64,000 nt of DNA. It comes from Silurus meridionalis (lineage: Eukaryota > Chordata > Actinopteri > Siluriformes > Siluridae). Position 1 is the first letter of the stretch, and every line of letters begins with the position of its first letter. Of this stretch, positions 36,062 to 46,823 are shown in pieces. A program made the translations under genes and the position numbers. The notes beneath the pieces were generated by a model. It searched no databases, had not been told where the DNA came from, and worked only from the letters and a program-made list of their open reading frames with translations. The stretch lies in NCBI RefSeq assembly GCF_014805685.1, contig NC_060902.1, forward strand, positions 6,001,286 through 6,065,285, written 5' to 3'.

Positions 36062-36093
36062 TGGGAGCAGCCGAAAGAAGAAGAAGAAGAAGA
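35581..36093 (+). mobile_element. RTE-type LINE with intact 16-bp TSD (copy 3)
   Basis: Truncated just after the FADD box, it reads open to its 3' end and carries the tail GATCCGCTGTGGCGACCCC followed by AAGAAGAAGAAGAAGAAGA. It is bounded by identical 16-bp direct repeats, so both insertion ends are known exactly. Best preserved LINE copy in the window. Confidence 0.95.
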
Positions 36094-36109
36094 ATTTTCT
36101 GCTCTTCAA
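36094..36109. repeat. Target-site duplication, right copy
   Basis: Exact repeat of 35565-35580. Confidence 0.92.
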
Positions 36110-37269
36110 GCACATACTGTACACAGAGGCAATAATCCAAACTAAAGATAAAAAAAAATGGGAACCAGGGGTGTAGTGAACACTTATGCAGGGCATAATA
36201 TATCATGCCAATTTTGATTAATGTAAGGCCTCCTCTTTTTTGCTTTATGAGGAGGGTATTAAAAAGAAAATCAAGTTATATTCAAGTGCAAGAACATTTC
36301 TTCCCTGCAAAACACTTTTTCTTCCAGACATTAGAAGCTGAAGGTCTAATTTTACCACTTCAATCTTCACGTAGCTGCGCAAGCTACCATGTGGGTGGAC
36401 TGAAGTGGTCATGAGTAGTCAACACCTATCACATTTGCATTCACAGTGATGTAGACTGGGAGAGTCTGTCTCAGCTACAGGGTGCAAGAAATGCTAATGA
36501 TACTGCACAGATTTTTGGAAGCCATTTGGGACACATACACATGCGTACAGGCAATATGGTGACAAATCCACTATTGTAAGATATCTACTCCTTATTGAGT
36601 GTTGTGAGAAGGACAGTTGTTTAAAAAAAAAAGGAAAAAAAGAAAAACCCATGAAGTATGTTTATTCTGAAATATACAGTATAGAATTGGTTTGGGGTTT
36701 CTGTAGTTAGAATATTGATTAATAGGAGAGAAAAATCAAACATACCGTGATACTCGTACTGACAATAGTCACGTTTATCTATTAGCTCTGAAAAAAGAAA
36801 AACAGAGCAAGAGCTTCTTGCCTCACTCACCACTTTTGAGTGACATTCAGTGCCATTTTAATGAGAAATCCAACAGAGAAGCAGTGGAGCTGCGTAAATT
36901 CCCACCAGTGCCGCGACCAGCAGGCCATCAAACAGCATTCGGGGTAAAAATAGACAAACTTGTTGAGAAAAAAAGTTTATTCAACTCACAATAAAAAATA
37001 TCCTTTGCAGCATATTAATTATAAATATTAATATTTTGGGTCTGATTTTCCTTTACATCTTTACTACAAGCTTCTAGTTTAAGTTCATTGTACTGGCACC
37101 ACAATCCCTCCAGATCTTCTTGCTACATATTCCCTCACCTGTTTGAAGATGGTGTACAGGAGCTGAAGGCTCATGCAGCTGTACCATCTGGCTCAATCGA
37201 AGCTTATGCTAGTGTCGAGCCGAATCAGCCAAGAGACGTGGGAGGCAGAAGAGTGTGTCCGCAAGATAA
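36110..37269. other. Unannotated sequence
   Basis: No recognised repeat or gene. The part 36830-36955 is balanced and non-repetitive (GCCGCGACCAGCAGGCCATC). Confidence 0.4.
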
Positions 37270-37500
37270 ATGAAAGAAAACATTCCTGAGGATGAGAGCA
37301 GAAGCTGTCGGAAATTCTGAGCCAGGCTGGGACTTATGATCCCCCATGCTCCCTATCAGCCCGGGATTCTGCATTCGGATTTGAAGTGGCTCTGTAGTGC
37401 TAATTAATGCTGGCCCATTTCAGGGGCAACCTCTGATTGAGACCCAGCTGAGAGAGAAGAGACGCTCCGTAATGCCAAGATCCTTTTAGTCTACCATTGA
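37270..37500. promoter_or_regulatory. Candidate conserved block
   Basis: GC-balanced, repeat-free block with AGTGCTAATTAATGCTGGCC near 37395 (paired TAAT cores around TTAATTA-like sequence). Minus-strand frame at 37491-37739 begins beside it without a domain. Candidate enhancer by texture only. Confidence 0.28.
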
Positions 37501-38219
37501 GAGTCTAATTGTGTCAAGGGCCGCAACCTGGAGTGCATGCGAGAAATAAGGGAGAAAGAAAGAGAATAGAACAAAGCATGTGAATGGATTAGTGTTAAAA
37601 CAGTGACGGAAATGAGTTGAACAAGGAGACTGTGAGAGACAATGGACAAGTGAAAATCTGATACAAATTGAAGAATTTCTTCACTTACAAACTTGAACCA
37701 TCCCCAAGACACACCCTCTCCTAAGACTACTGCGGCCATTTAGGAAATTCCTGCGGGAAGAGACGTTTTGCTCACTTGTCCCTTTAAGCTACAAGTCATC
37801 ACTCTGCAGGGTTAATGCCTGCCTGTTTCTTCTATTGAAAGCATCTGGGTGTCTATATGACAAACTTAGAAATCTCTCGACAGGTCTGCCAAATATGTTC
37901 TATTCATTTACAGCCTGATGCCTGTTTCATTTCTAGCTAAATAGATACCACTAGAAGTGGAGTGAGCTACACTAAAATCATTCACGACTGAAAAGATTCA
38001 GGTGACAGAATGACCAATTTGGGTTGGGCTTTGGCAGAGAAGCATCTGTTATTGTGAGTGATGTGTGAGAATATCTCTTGGAACCATCTGCTGAAACACA
38101 CTTGGTCTTATGGCTTAAGCACCTAAAAGGACTTAATTTTGAGTATTATTATAATTTTAAATAAGAATATCTTTCCTTGGCTGCTGTTTTAGATACAGAA
38201 GATATAGAAGCTACATTCA

Positions 38220-38220
<1 letters not shown>
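37501..38220. other. Unannotated sequence
   Basis: No gene or recognised repeat. Confidence 0.4.

Positions 38221-38274
<54 letters not shown>
38221..38274. repeat. (TA)n microsatellite
   Basis: TA array of about 26 units. Confidence 0.96.
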
Positions 38275-38277
<3 letters not shown>

Positions 38278-38603
38278 GAATTTAAATATGATTTTTTTCT
38301 CTCTTATTAACTTTAAAACAACAAGAAACTAGGACATGAAATTCATTAAATTCAAAATTTAATCATTTGGTTGTGCTTTGGCATATATAATAGGAATAAA
38401 ACACAGCACTTTCAATTCCAATCATTAACAATCTTGGTCATTATTATTTGATGCAAAAAATCATGATGTTTTAAAACAATTTTCTAAACAAAAAGTGTTT
38501 CAACTATAATACAGTGTCTCTTTCATCAAATTCTACTGTATATTATGTTTTTTAACTTAGTGTTGCACTGCTGTTGAGAATTCATACCTGACCAGTCGAA
38601 GTA

Positions 38604-38775
38604 CAGGTAGTCTTCGACTTACGACCACAACTGGGACCGACAGACCGGTCGTGACACGATTTGGTAGAGTAGGCTATATGTACAGTACTGTGAAATGATG
38701 CCGGAAGCTGGTACGCACTGTCGTACACCGCGGCTAGCGATTGTGGTCGTAAAGTCGAATGGTCGTAAGTTGCAG
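38604..38775. mobile_element. MITE, second copy of the 29916 family
   Basis: Starts CAGGTAGTCTTCGACTTACG after TA at 38602. The right part has GCGATTGTGGTCGTAAAGTCG and ends in a degraded TIR. The core GGAAGCTGGTACGCACTGTCG is shared (inverted) with 29916-30041. Additional internal sequence (GGTCGTGACACGATTTGG) suggests it is nearer the ancestral form. Confidence 0.75.
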
Positions 38776-39929
38776 TACAGTTAGTACAGTAAGCTTGGTG
38801 ACGAGCTTTGACGTAACAGCTGCATCCAGTGCTTAATTAGTAGCCTATGTTTGGTGTGTGCAACATGCTGTTTGAGCAGACAATCTTTTTATCTCTCATA
38901 GACAAGAGACTTCAATAAAATTGTTGCTTGCTTAAATCTTTGTGTTTTATTTGCGTTGTTTTGCACATTGTTAATTTCTACAGGTTGCACTTCATTGGTT
39001 TATGCTCTAAATATGAAATCACTACAAACTATCGGTTTAATCCAGCACGTGCAGCACAGCAAAAATAGACTTGTGCTGCATTGCTAAACTCGAACCTGTT
39101 AGTGTGGGCATGGAAAAAACTATACTGTACAATGCGAATGGAGAATGTGTGAACCTGGTATTTGGCCTGAGGTGTACTAGTTTGGGTTTTTTTTAGCATT
39201 TGGACTATTTAAACTATGCTCATATGTCAAATTAATTCTGAACCTTTCCCAAACCAGCTCTAAAAAACTTTTCCAGATGGGTTATTAAAATCTTTAATAA
39301 TATCAGATGTGGGTACTAATATAAAAGTCTAACTGTAAAAACAACAATCTTAAATATTGAGCTGAAAATTGGAATACATTTATTGTATTGGTTAACCATG
39401 CACTGCATCTGTCATCGCTACACTACATTACTAATAAACAGGTGTGTATTTTTAACAAGGTTGACAGATTGTCTTGTTTCACAAGTTAGGATACTGTTCA
39501 CTGATTGAGGAGGGATGCAAGTAGCAAGAATCTAATAAGGTTAAACTAATTCAAGTTTGCAAGTTGGCTAATTTTTTCTGTAATAATAAATGCTTCAAAC
39601 TGAAAGGAATTGACCTTGCTGTGGCCATTAGCTTTTATTAATTCCAGGTTGTAATCAAGTTACAATGATAATCTAAAACAAATATACAAACACTCTTCAA
39701 CGATCCTCAGAGGCCTAGCAGTGGAGAGAAAAAATACTACCATATTTCACAAGTTTAAAAAAATGAAGAAAGAAAATGGCTGAGTGAGGTGGAGTTCATG
39801 TGACAACATATATGATGAGTATGTTTAATTATTTGAATTTACTAAATTTTTTTTACACAAATCTTGCTGCAGTATTTTTTCAGTATACATTTTAGCTGAA
39901 AAGTGTTGAAAATCACTTTCACTTGAATT
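38776..39929. other. Unannotated AT-rich sequence
   Basis: No gene or recognised repeat over about 1.15 kb. Confidence 0.4.
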
Positions 39930-40192
39930 AGGAGACCCAAACCTGTTCCAGCTTGACAAAGTCTCCGTACACAAAACTCACACTACATCACCCTACATCA
40001 ATACCTGACTTTACTAACACCCTTCTTGCTGAATAATCACAAATCTCCACAAGCACACTCTATAATTTAGTGGAACATCCCAGAAGAGTGGAGGTTATTG
40101 TAACAGCAAGTGATAATTAAATGTGGAATGGAATGTGTTAAAAAAACGAATCTTATGGTCATTTGTCAACAAACATTTGTCCATATAGTGTC
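39930..40192 (-). mobile_element. Tc1-related MITE (Tip-like), copy d, truncated
   Basis: Starts inside the family at GAGACCCAAACCTGTTCCAG and ends ACAAACATTTGTCCATATAG. Lacks the left ~200 bp and an internal piece. Confidence 0.78.
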
Positions 40193-41673
40193 TGCAAATC
40201 TGATTAAGAGTGTGTACGATTGGAGCTGCACATTTCTCATCGTTTCCTTTCCCAGTGTAGCTAGCCCATCTTTACACTATACACACAAGTCAATGCTAAC
40301 AGTTAGGTCTTCTCTATGAAAAGGGCAGCAGCTCTTCACACTGAACACTGCACATTCTCTGTCATATTTGTGAGCGTGTAAGTTTGAGGCAGGATGAGAC
40401 CCCATGTGCGATCCTGAAAAGGTCACACTACAGGAATAACACGTGGGAGTCAGTGTGGAAGCGCAGTGACAGCTTTGCTCGGACATGCACACACATACAT
40501 GCAAATACACGCTGCATTCATACAACGCACGCAAATGTATACACATGTTTCTGTACTCCACACCCTCAAATCAATAATTTTAATTACTGTAGTATGCTTT
40601 TCACTCAGTCTGTCTAATTAGCTAGCTAGCTAGCTATCTCATACAACACCATATAGCTAACTTATGTCATTGCTATCATGATATATGGTTTAAGATAATG
40701 AATCATTATTATAGAAAATAACCCAGTGTTTTAGTGCAATTGTGTATGCAGGAGCAACTGCACCATAATTCCACGAGACTGTTTTACTGCTGCAGTCCGA
40801 AGAGCCGAGATGATCGAATATTAACTTTTTTGGTCACAAAACCTGAGGCGGGTATTAAAAAGTAAACTGCCTGCTCGCTGTTAAGGTGACGGATCTGTCA
40901 GTGTGTGTAAGTTACATAAGGATAACTTTACACAAGAACATAAACCCAGGGAAAAATCTCCTGAGTGGGATGAAGACAAGAAGGAAGATATACTGGGTAA
41001 AAAACAAACAAACATGCTCTAGAATGCAATAGAGGGAAGCAAAGAAAAATATAGGATCTGTTGTGTAAAGTAGGGCAGAATATGATGATTATTGGATAAA
41101 AATGCAAATGTACACAAGCGATTACTTTACAAAAACTTGGAAATCAGTAATATGTGAAAGTATCATATGTCTATATTATTCCTCTTTCATAGTGGAGTTG
41201 TATATTTTAGTGAATTCAATGATATCTCATACTGCGATATCACACTGTTTTGTTTGTTCATTAAACTCAAACTGTTTTCCGTGATCAGCAAAGGATAAAA
41301 AAACTTTATTGAAGCACAACACAACATAAAGCTAATCCATACTCAGTAATGACCGTTTGCATCAACCTGTGGTGTAACAAGATAAAACAACTTTGCTGCA
41401 TTGCATTGAGTCCTGTGTAGACTTTTCCATGCCTACTGTGTTTCTTTTTGTCCCACAAGACACACATCTTCTCATTACAATACATGTTAGACCTTGCAAA
41501 GTGGTGGAACCTCCTTACCAGCTGCCAATCAGTAAAATTAGAAAACTTAAACATTTCTGTGGCAGTTGGAATGGCTTTGAGCCTGCAGCACGTGTCATTC
41601 TTTTGCAAATATTGTGAATACATACTGTATATAGACACTTTTCTGCTATAGGTGCTTTTTAATAAAACTGTTA
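40193..41673. other. Unannotated sequence with a TAGC run
   Basis: A GCTAGCTAGCTAGCTAGC run lies near 40618-40637. Frames at 40277-40617 and 41306-41695 have no domain. No other repeat recognised. Confidence 0.4.
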
Positions 41674-42230
41674 CTACAAAGTTTGAGGTACACAATTGTA
41701 TAGGATGTCTTTGGGTGTGTCAGGATGGGGCAAAAGTATTGGGACACCCAACCCAGCCATATGTGGTTCTTCTCTAAAATATCGACACAAAATTGCAGGC
41801 ACACACTTGTATAGGATGCCGATGGAGGCGGGAGCCTTATATTTTTCTTGCATTTGAAATACGAGACCCAAACCTGTTTCAGGATGACAATGCCGCTGTG
41901 CACAAAGCTCCATGAAGATATGGTGTACATAAATTCTAGTGATAGATCTTGACTAGCCTGCTTTAGAGCTCTGCCCTCAACCCTTTGTTAACACTGCCTG
42001 CACCCCAGGTCTCCTCACCCTAAATCTGATTTTAATAAAAAAGAAATCCTGACCATTTACTAAAGCTCTTGTGGCTGAATGAGCAAAATCTCCACAAGCA
42101 CACTCCAAAATCTAGTGGAACATCTTCCCAGACGTGTGGAGGATATTATAACAGCAAATGACGATTAAATGTGAAATGGGATGTTGAAAAAACACTTACC
42201 AAACCAATAGTCAGGTGTTTATGTAGTGTA
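41674..42230 (-). mobile_element. Tc1-related MITE (Tip-like), copy e, with partial second copy
   Basis: The main copy runs from CAAAAGTATTGGGACACCC near 41731 to CAGGTGTTTATGTAGTGTA near 42230. A family piece, TACACAATTGTATAGGATGTC, precedes it at 41690 and recurs within the main copy as CACACTTGTATAGGATGCC near 41801, so one copy inserted into or duplicated beside another. Confidence 0.78.
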
Positions 42231-42589
42231 CATGTAATAAAGTTTAAGGTTAGATTTTCAACAGGATTAAGCTAATTAACCACAGTGACATTTTTCTTTG
42301 TTGTTTTTTTAAAAACGATTTTGCTTTTTTCTGGTGCTGCATTTTTACATTACCAAAGCACAGCATTTTTCGGTTGCTAATTTCATTTCCTATGTGTAAT
42401 CATATGCAGAAAACATTACATTGTATTGCAATACAATGTAATTACATTTTAAAGCCCGCAATCTTTCTTAAAGGACTGCATTTGTTTTACAGCATGAGAA
42501 TATTATAGTCTTCCTGTGCTTCTGATAAAAGCAAAAACAGTGGTGTGGAAGAAACGGCGTTGCGTATTTCAGAGAGAAAGATAGAGGTC
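42231..42589. other. Unannotated sequence containing a 28-bp palindrome
   Basis: No gene. See the palindrome at 42415-42442. Confidence 0.4.
42415..42442. repeat. Perfect 28-bp palindrome
   Basis: Centred on ATTGCAAT with arms ATTACATTGTATTG and CAATACAATGTAAT and no spacer. The flanking bases (C before, T after) break the symmetry. Confidence 0.95.
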
Positions 42590-42860
42590 CCATTACACAA
42601 GTGCAATTTCCACTTTGTGAATAGTTTCATTCAGTGCCCACAATATCCGATGATGAACTGGAGTGGAGAGCAATAGAGCGTAAATTACCTCATGGAAACG
42701 CTTTTATTTGAATATATTAGGTGACGATGAGTGCACTATTCTTCCACTCTGCTTTGTGATTGTCTGCGGGAGCTGCGAGAGTATATCTTGACAGAAAGTC
42801 TGGCATAAGAGAACATTTCAGGACTTTTTTCCCCCTTGCTTTTTATGCTCTCATGCGGTG
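42590..42860. promoter_or_regulatory. Candidate conserved non-coding element
   Basis: Repeat-free block with GAGCGTAAATTACCTCATGG near 42676 and GTGACGATGAGTGCACT near 42721. No coding frame. Enhancer-like by texture only. Confidence 0.3.
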
Positions 42861-43469
42861 ACGTCTTGAATTATTATATACCATTTACCAAAAAGATTTT
42901 CAATCCTAAGATTGTCACACGTGTCATTCATAGGTTTTTGAACAAGTACTTAGCTTTATATATAGCTTCACATTCCTCCAATCTAAATGGATTTGGATAG
43001 TATTATATGCCATATTAATAAAAAGCAGTTGGAATGCAACCGATCATGTGCATATACAGTATACTGACATTCACTCGATTTCTCATTAGGCTGTTGTATG
43101 TCTATGCAGACTTTAACAGTTTATGAAGAGTTTTTACAACCCCTAATTTTACACGAAAAAAAACCTTCACAAGCCAATTTTTGCCTGCATGGAAAAGAAT
43201 CCTCCACCCCTATATACAGCTTATACATTTTGCATCAGTAATTTCTGTTTGAAAGTGATGAGCAGGAGCAGGTATAGAAATAAATCAGAAAAATATGCAG
43301 AGTTTATAGAGTGTTTAATGCAAAAATTGGAATACTGCTAGGAAAGTAGGACAAAAAATGATATTTTTGATTATTAAACGATAAATAAATTATTAAAATA
43401 TGAATCAAGATTATTAAGCAGCACATTATGTAAAATCATGTGGATGCAGGTCAGGAAGAGCGTCACTTG
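42861..43469. other. Unannotated AT-rich sequence
   Basis: No gene or recognised repeat. Confidence 0.4.
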
Positions 43470-43700
43470 ATTTTTATATTGAACATCAGAATGAGGAAAA
43501 AATATGGTTGGTGGTGCCAGATGGGCTGGTTTAAGTATTTTAGAAATAGCTGAACCCCTGGGACTTTCACAAACAATAGTCTTTAGAGTTTATGTCAAAT
43601 AATACAAAAAATGCAAGCCAACAAACAAACCATCTGTCTACACCTTGTTGATAAAAGGGGTTTGAGGATGTTGAAACATGAAAGCAGTTGGAGTTCAGGC
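43470..43700 (+). mobile_element. Degenerate Tc1-like fragment (family A)
   Basis: GAACATCAGAATGAGGAAAA, GGTTGGTGGTGCCAGATGGG, CACAAACAATAGTCTTTAG and CACCTTGTTGATAAAAGG follow the plus-sense order of the N-terminal transposase region of family A. The coding frame is broken and no TIRs were found. Confidence 0.68.
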
Positions 43701-43756
43701 TTATTAAAGGTTTCAGGAGGGCTACAGTAACTCTTTACAATATACATATATAATAT

Positions 43757-44269
43757 TTCTTAAAGTATTGGGTCACCTGGTCATAAGTACGGTATGTAAT
43801 TTTAAAGCATTGAATTCAACATTTAGTCCCAATTTGCTCTTATAATGTCCTCCACTCTTCTGGGAAGATGTTCCACTAGATCTTTGGAGTGTGCTTATGG
43901 ATATTTGTGTTCATCAGCCTCAAGAGTATTATTAAAGGCAGGTACTGATGTAAGGTGAGGAGACCTGGGGTGCAGTCAGCATTCCAATTCATCCCAAAGG
44001 TGTTCAGTAGGGATGAGATCAGAGCTCTATAGCAGACCACTCAAGATCTTCCTCTCAAAAGCATGTAAACCAGATCTTCAAGGAGCTCACTTTGTGCACA
44101 GGTGCCTTGCCATGCTGTAACAGTTTTGGGTTTCCAAGTTCAAGTAAATGCAAAATTGTATTATAGCGCACCTAAAGACATCTTGTACAACCGAGTGCCT
44201 CCAGATTTGTGGTAAAAGTTTGGAAAAGATTCACATATAGCAGAAAAGTTCAGGTGTCCCAATACTTTT

Positions 44270-44270
<1 letters not shown>
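43757..44270 (+). mobile_element. Tc1-related MITE (Tip-like), copy f, near full length
   Basis: Begins TTAAAGTATTGGGTCACCTGG and ends CAGGTGTCCCAATACTTTTT, so both termini are visible and roughly inverted (AAAGTATTGGG... / ...CCCAATACTTT). Interior contains CTGGGAAGATGTTCCACTAG and CATCCCAAAGGTGTTCAGTAG. The TG/TA array starts directly at its end. Confidence 0.85.

Positions 44271-44360
<90 letters not shown>
44271..44360. repeat. (GT)n followed by (TA)n microsatellite
   Basis: GT at 44271-44284 changes to TA at 44284-44360, adjoining the MITE terminus. Confidence 0.96.
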
Positions 44361-44363
<3 letters not shown>

Positions 44364-44869
44364 AGAGTGGGTTATTTCAGCTGTCCTTGAAAACAACTCA
44401 AAGTTATTATGAAATTTTACGAATTAAGGGTGAGTTTTCTGTGCATTATATTGAAATTAAAACAGGAAGTTTGTAATTTATACTTCACCTGTAAGCAGTT
44501 CTACAACATTTAGAAACTTTCTGACTAAACCCCAGATTTCAAATAACAGCTACATACTACAGAAATTAAGAACATTAAAAACATCCTTATTAAAAAAAAA
44601 CAACAACATGTGGCAGCATCCCTTATATAAAAGACAAACAAAATTATAGGGAAAAAAATTTTACATTAAAACATAAAAACATAAAAACATTAAAATGATA
44701 TAACAAGAAAGTAAGATATAACAATAAAACGTTAGATTACCTGTATGTGCTTTCTCAAATTTGATGGTGAATTCTTGAAAGCCAGCACTTTTTTACACCG
44801 AAAATTTCGAACATCTCCCTTATATATGGCTATGACTGTTGAGGAATGTCTTTGTTTTTATTTATGTGT
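44361..44869. other. Unannotated AT-rich sequence
   Basis: Tandem AACATAAA words near 44668-44690; otherwise no feature. May include the interior of the following hAT element. Confidence 0.4.
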
Positions 44870-44997
44870 AAAAATGTAATGAGTGAAAGTAAAAAGTTGT
44901 ATGAAAAATAAATAGTGGAGTAAAGTACTGATACCAGAAAAATCTACTTAAGTACAGTAACGAAGTATTTGTACTCCGTTACTTCCCACCTCTGAAA
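44870..44997 (+). mobile_element. hAT-like element right end
   Basis: GAGTAAAGTACTGATACC, CTACTTAAGTACAGTAACG and terminal CTCCGTTACTTCCCACCTCTG. The most consensus-like right end in the window. Confidence 0.65.
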
Positions 44998-45221
44998 AGA
45001 TTACATAGGTTTCTTCAGCCAAGAACACAGATCTAAAAGCCACACTAGGTACAGGTTTAAATGTACACTGGATAACTGAGGACTCTGAAAATGTTTTTTT
45101 TTTGTTTGTTTTTTTATATTCAGTTCACTGTTGAGTTTGTGCATCATAGTGCTAGCAGACCTAACAAGGACAAAGTCAATATGTCAAATTTCTCCCAGGT
45201 CTCATGTTTAATGTGAACAAT

Positions 45222-45325
45222 CACTGAAGCTCTTGATGTGTAATGTATCTGCATGATGGTTATGCACTGGGCTTTATGCATTGCTGTCACATGATTGGCT
45301 GATTGGTCAGTAGGCGTATACTGTT
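45222..45325 (-). mobile_element. Tc1-like terminal fragment (family A)
   Basis: GTGTAATGTATCTGCATGATG and CACATGATTGGCTGATTGG match the transposase-upstream end of the element at 12061-12530 (CATGTGATTGGCTGATTAG). Terminal TIR is missing. Confidence 0.6.
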
Positions 45326-45430
45326 TAAGTACAAATGTAAAACATCAACAACAACAAAACAAAATATGTGAACAAAACCCATGAAGCAACCACAACTATG
45401 AAAAGTTAAATGTAAAACAAGGCAGGCAAT

Positions 45431-45448
45431 AAAAGGTGAAGCTATATA
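45431..45448. repeat. Target-site duplication, left copy (SINE)
   Basis: AAAAGGTGAAGCTATATA, exact match to 45661-45678. Confidence 0.93.
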
Positions 45449-45660
45449 ACTTTCTTTCGGCTTCTCCCATTAGGGGGTCGCCACAGCGGATCCTCCGCAT
45501 GTTTGATTTGGCACATGTTTTACGCTGGATTCCCTTCCTAACGCAACCCTCCCCGATTTATCCGGGCTTGGGACCGGCACTGAGAGTGGCTGGGGATGGT
45601 TCCTTGACCGAGGATCGAACCCGGGAGCACTGCATCTTAACCACTAGACCACCAGGGGAC
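45449..45660 (-). mobile_element. Complete tRNA-Glu-like SINE with RTE LINE tail
   Basis: On the minus strand the element starts CCCCTGGTGGTCTAGTGG (box A in TGGTCTAGTGG), continues to GGGTTCGATCCTCGG (box B) and GGTCAAGGAACC, a layout matching tRNA-Glu. A body (CGGATAAATCGGGGAGGG, GTTGCGTTAGGAAGGGA) follows, and the 3' end CCGCTGTGGCGACCCCCTAA plus GGGAGAAGCCGAAAG matches the RTE LINE 3' end at 36030-36080. It is bounded by perfect 18-bp TSDs. RNA polymerase III would transcribe it from the internal boxes; the LINE enzymes are inferred to supply reverse transcription. Confidence 0.95.
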
Positions 45661-45678
45661 AAAAGGTGAAGCTATATA
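45661..45678. repeat. Target-site duplication, right copy (SINE)
   Basis: Exact repeat of 45431-45448. Confidence 0.93.
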
Positions 45679-46821
45679 TAAGTGCTAATTAATAGCAGAT
45701 GTGAACCAGGATTGAGTTTTGTGGTCTGATGGCTAATGTAATTCATACTTCAAAATCCTGACAATTGATGTTTGAGCATTATACTCTACAAGTATAATGC
45801 ACTTTTTTTTTTATTATAAAGGAAATCTTTTTATAATGCTAACAAAATAAGTTTTTTTTATTTTTTTTTTATTTCATAGAATAACCTTGTAACTATGAAC
45901 TAATTGGAAAAGATTTACAAAAAAGAAATAAAAATATCTTATTGAAATTAATTAAATTAGAAGCAATATCCTGACACAGTACTTAAAAATGTGAGCTGTT
46001 TGAAATTAAGTATGAACTTACTAACACATCATATGGGTTTGCTTTTCCTGCCTGAAACAATTCTCAGCAAATCAAACTCTGAAAGTATATATGACATCAA
46101 AATCCCATTTTTAATGTATTAAATGCAGCAACATAAGCACTGAATTGCATGGGAATATTTGTGTCAGTGAATGAAATGGACACATTTTTATCCTTTGACA
46201 CTGGGCATGTGTCTGCTTTCATATTTACAAAGCATGATATCATACAACAAAACCTATAAACTACACAAAGTCCTGCATTTTTTATTATACCGATCTGTAA
46301 AACTGTGTTTGTGTGTGTGTGTACATATGTGTGTGCTTGCGTTAAACCAGCATTAACGGTCGCGGCTCCAGAATGCAACCTTATCTTTTCATAAAACTCA
46401 CAAGCTGTTCTCTTGTATATTACGCCTTGCATTCATTATGGTCTTTTTTCCAGCTCCTCCTTTTATTTCTGAATGTGTGGTAATGTCTGCATAAAGCAGT
46501 CCTTATTTTCCACAGGACAACCACGCATCATAAATTGCTCCTTTTTTTCTAAAATAAAAAGCCATCCATTAGCCATCTGCACTGAATGCTGAAATTAAAG
46601 CTGAGACTGGATGAAAACGTCACGCTTTGCTAACATCCGAGTTTCAGTTTTGAACATATAACAGTATCTGTTTACCATTTGCTATTTTGTATAACGAACA
46701 ATTATATAGCTATAGTGAAGGGTGTAGATATTAGCATAAACTTGGTGTTCTAATTTTCATTCTCAACCACTTCAAACTACCAATCATCATAAACTGTATG
46801 GTCATGATGATCGATTTAATA
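45679..46821. other. Unannotated sequence
   Basis: No recognised repeat; T-rich runs near 45805 and 45855. The 111-codon minus frame at 46097-46432 has no domain. Confidence 0.4.
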
Positions 46822-46823
46822 TA

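Noticed and set aside
45590..45660. tRNA-Glu-like sequence that could be called a tRNA gene
   Set aside because: It is the head of a SINE with a LINE-like tail and target-site duplications, and the same head recurs near 2240.
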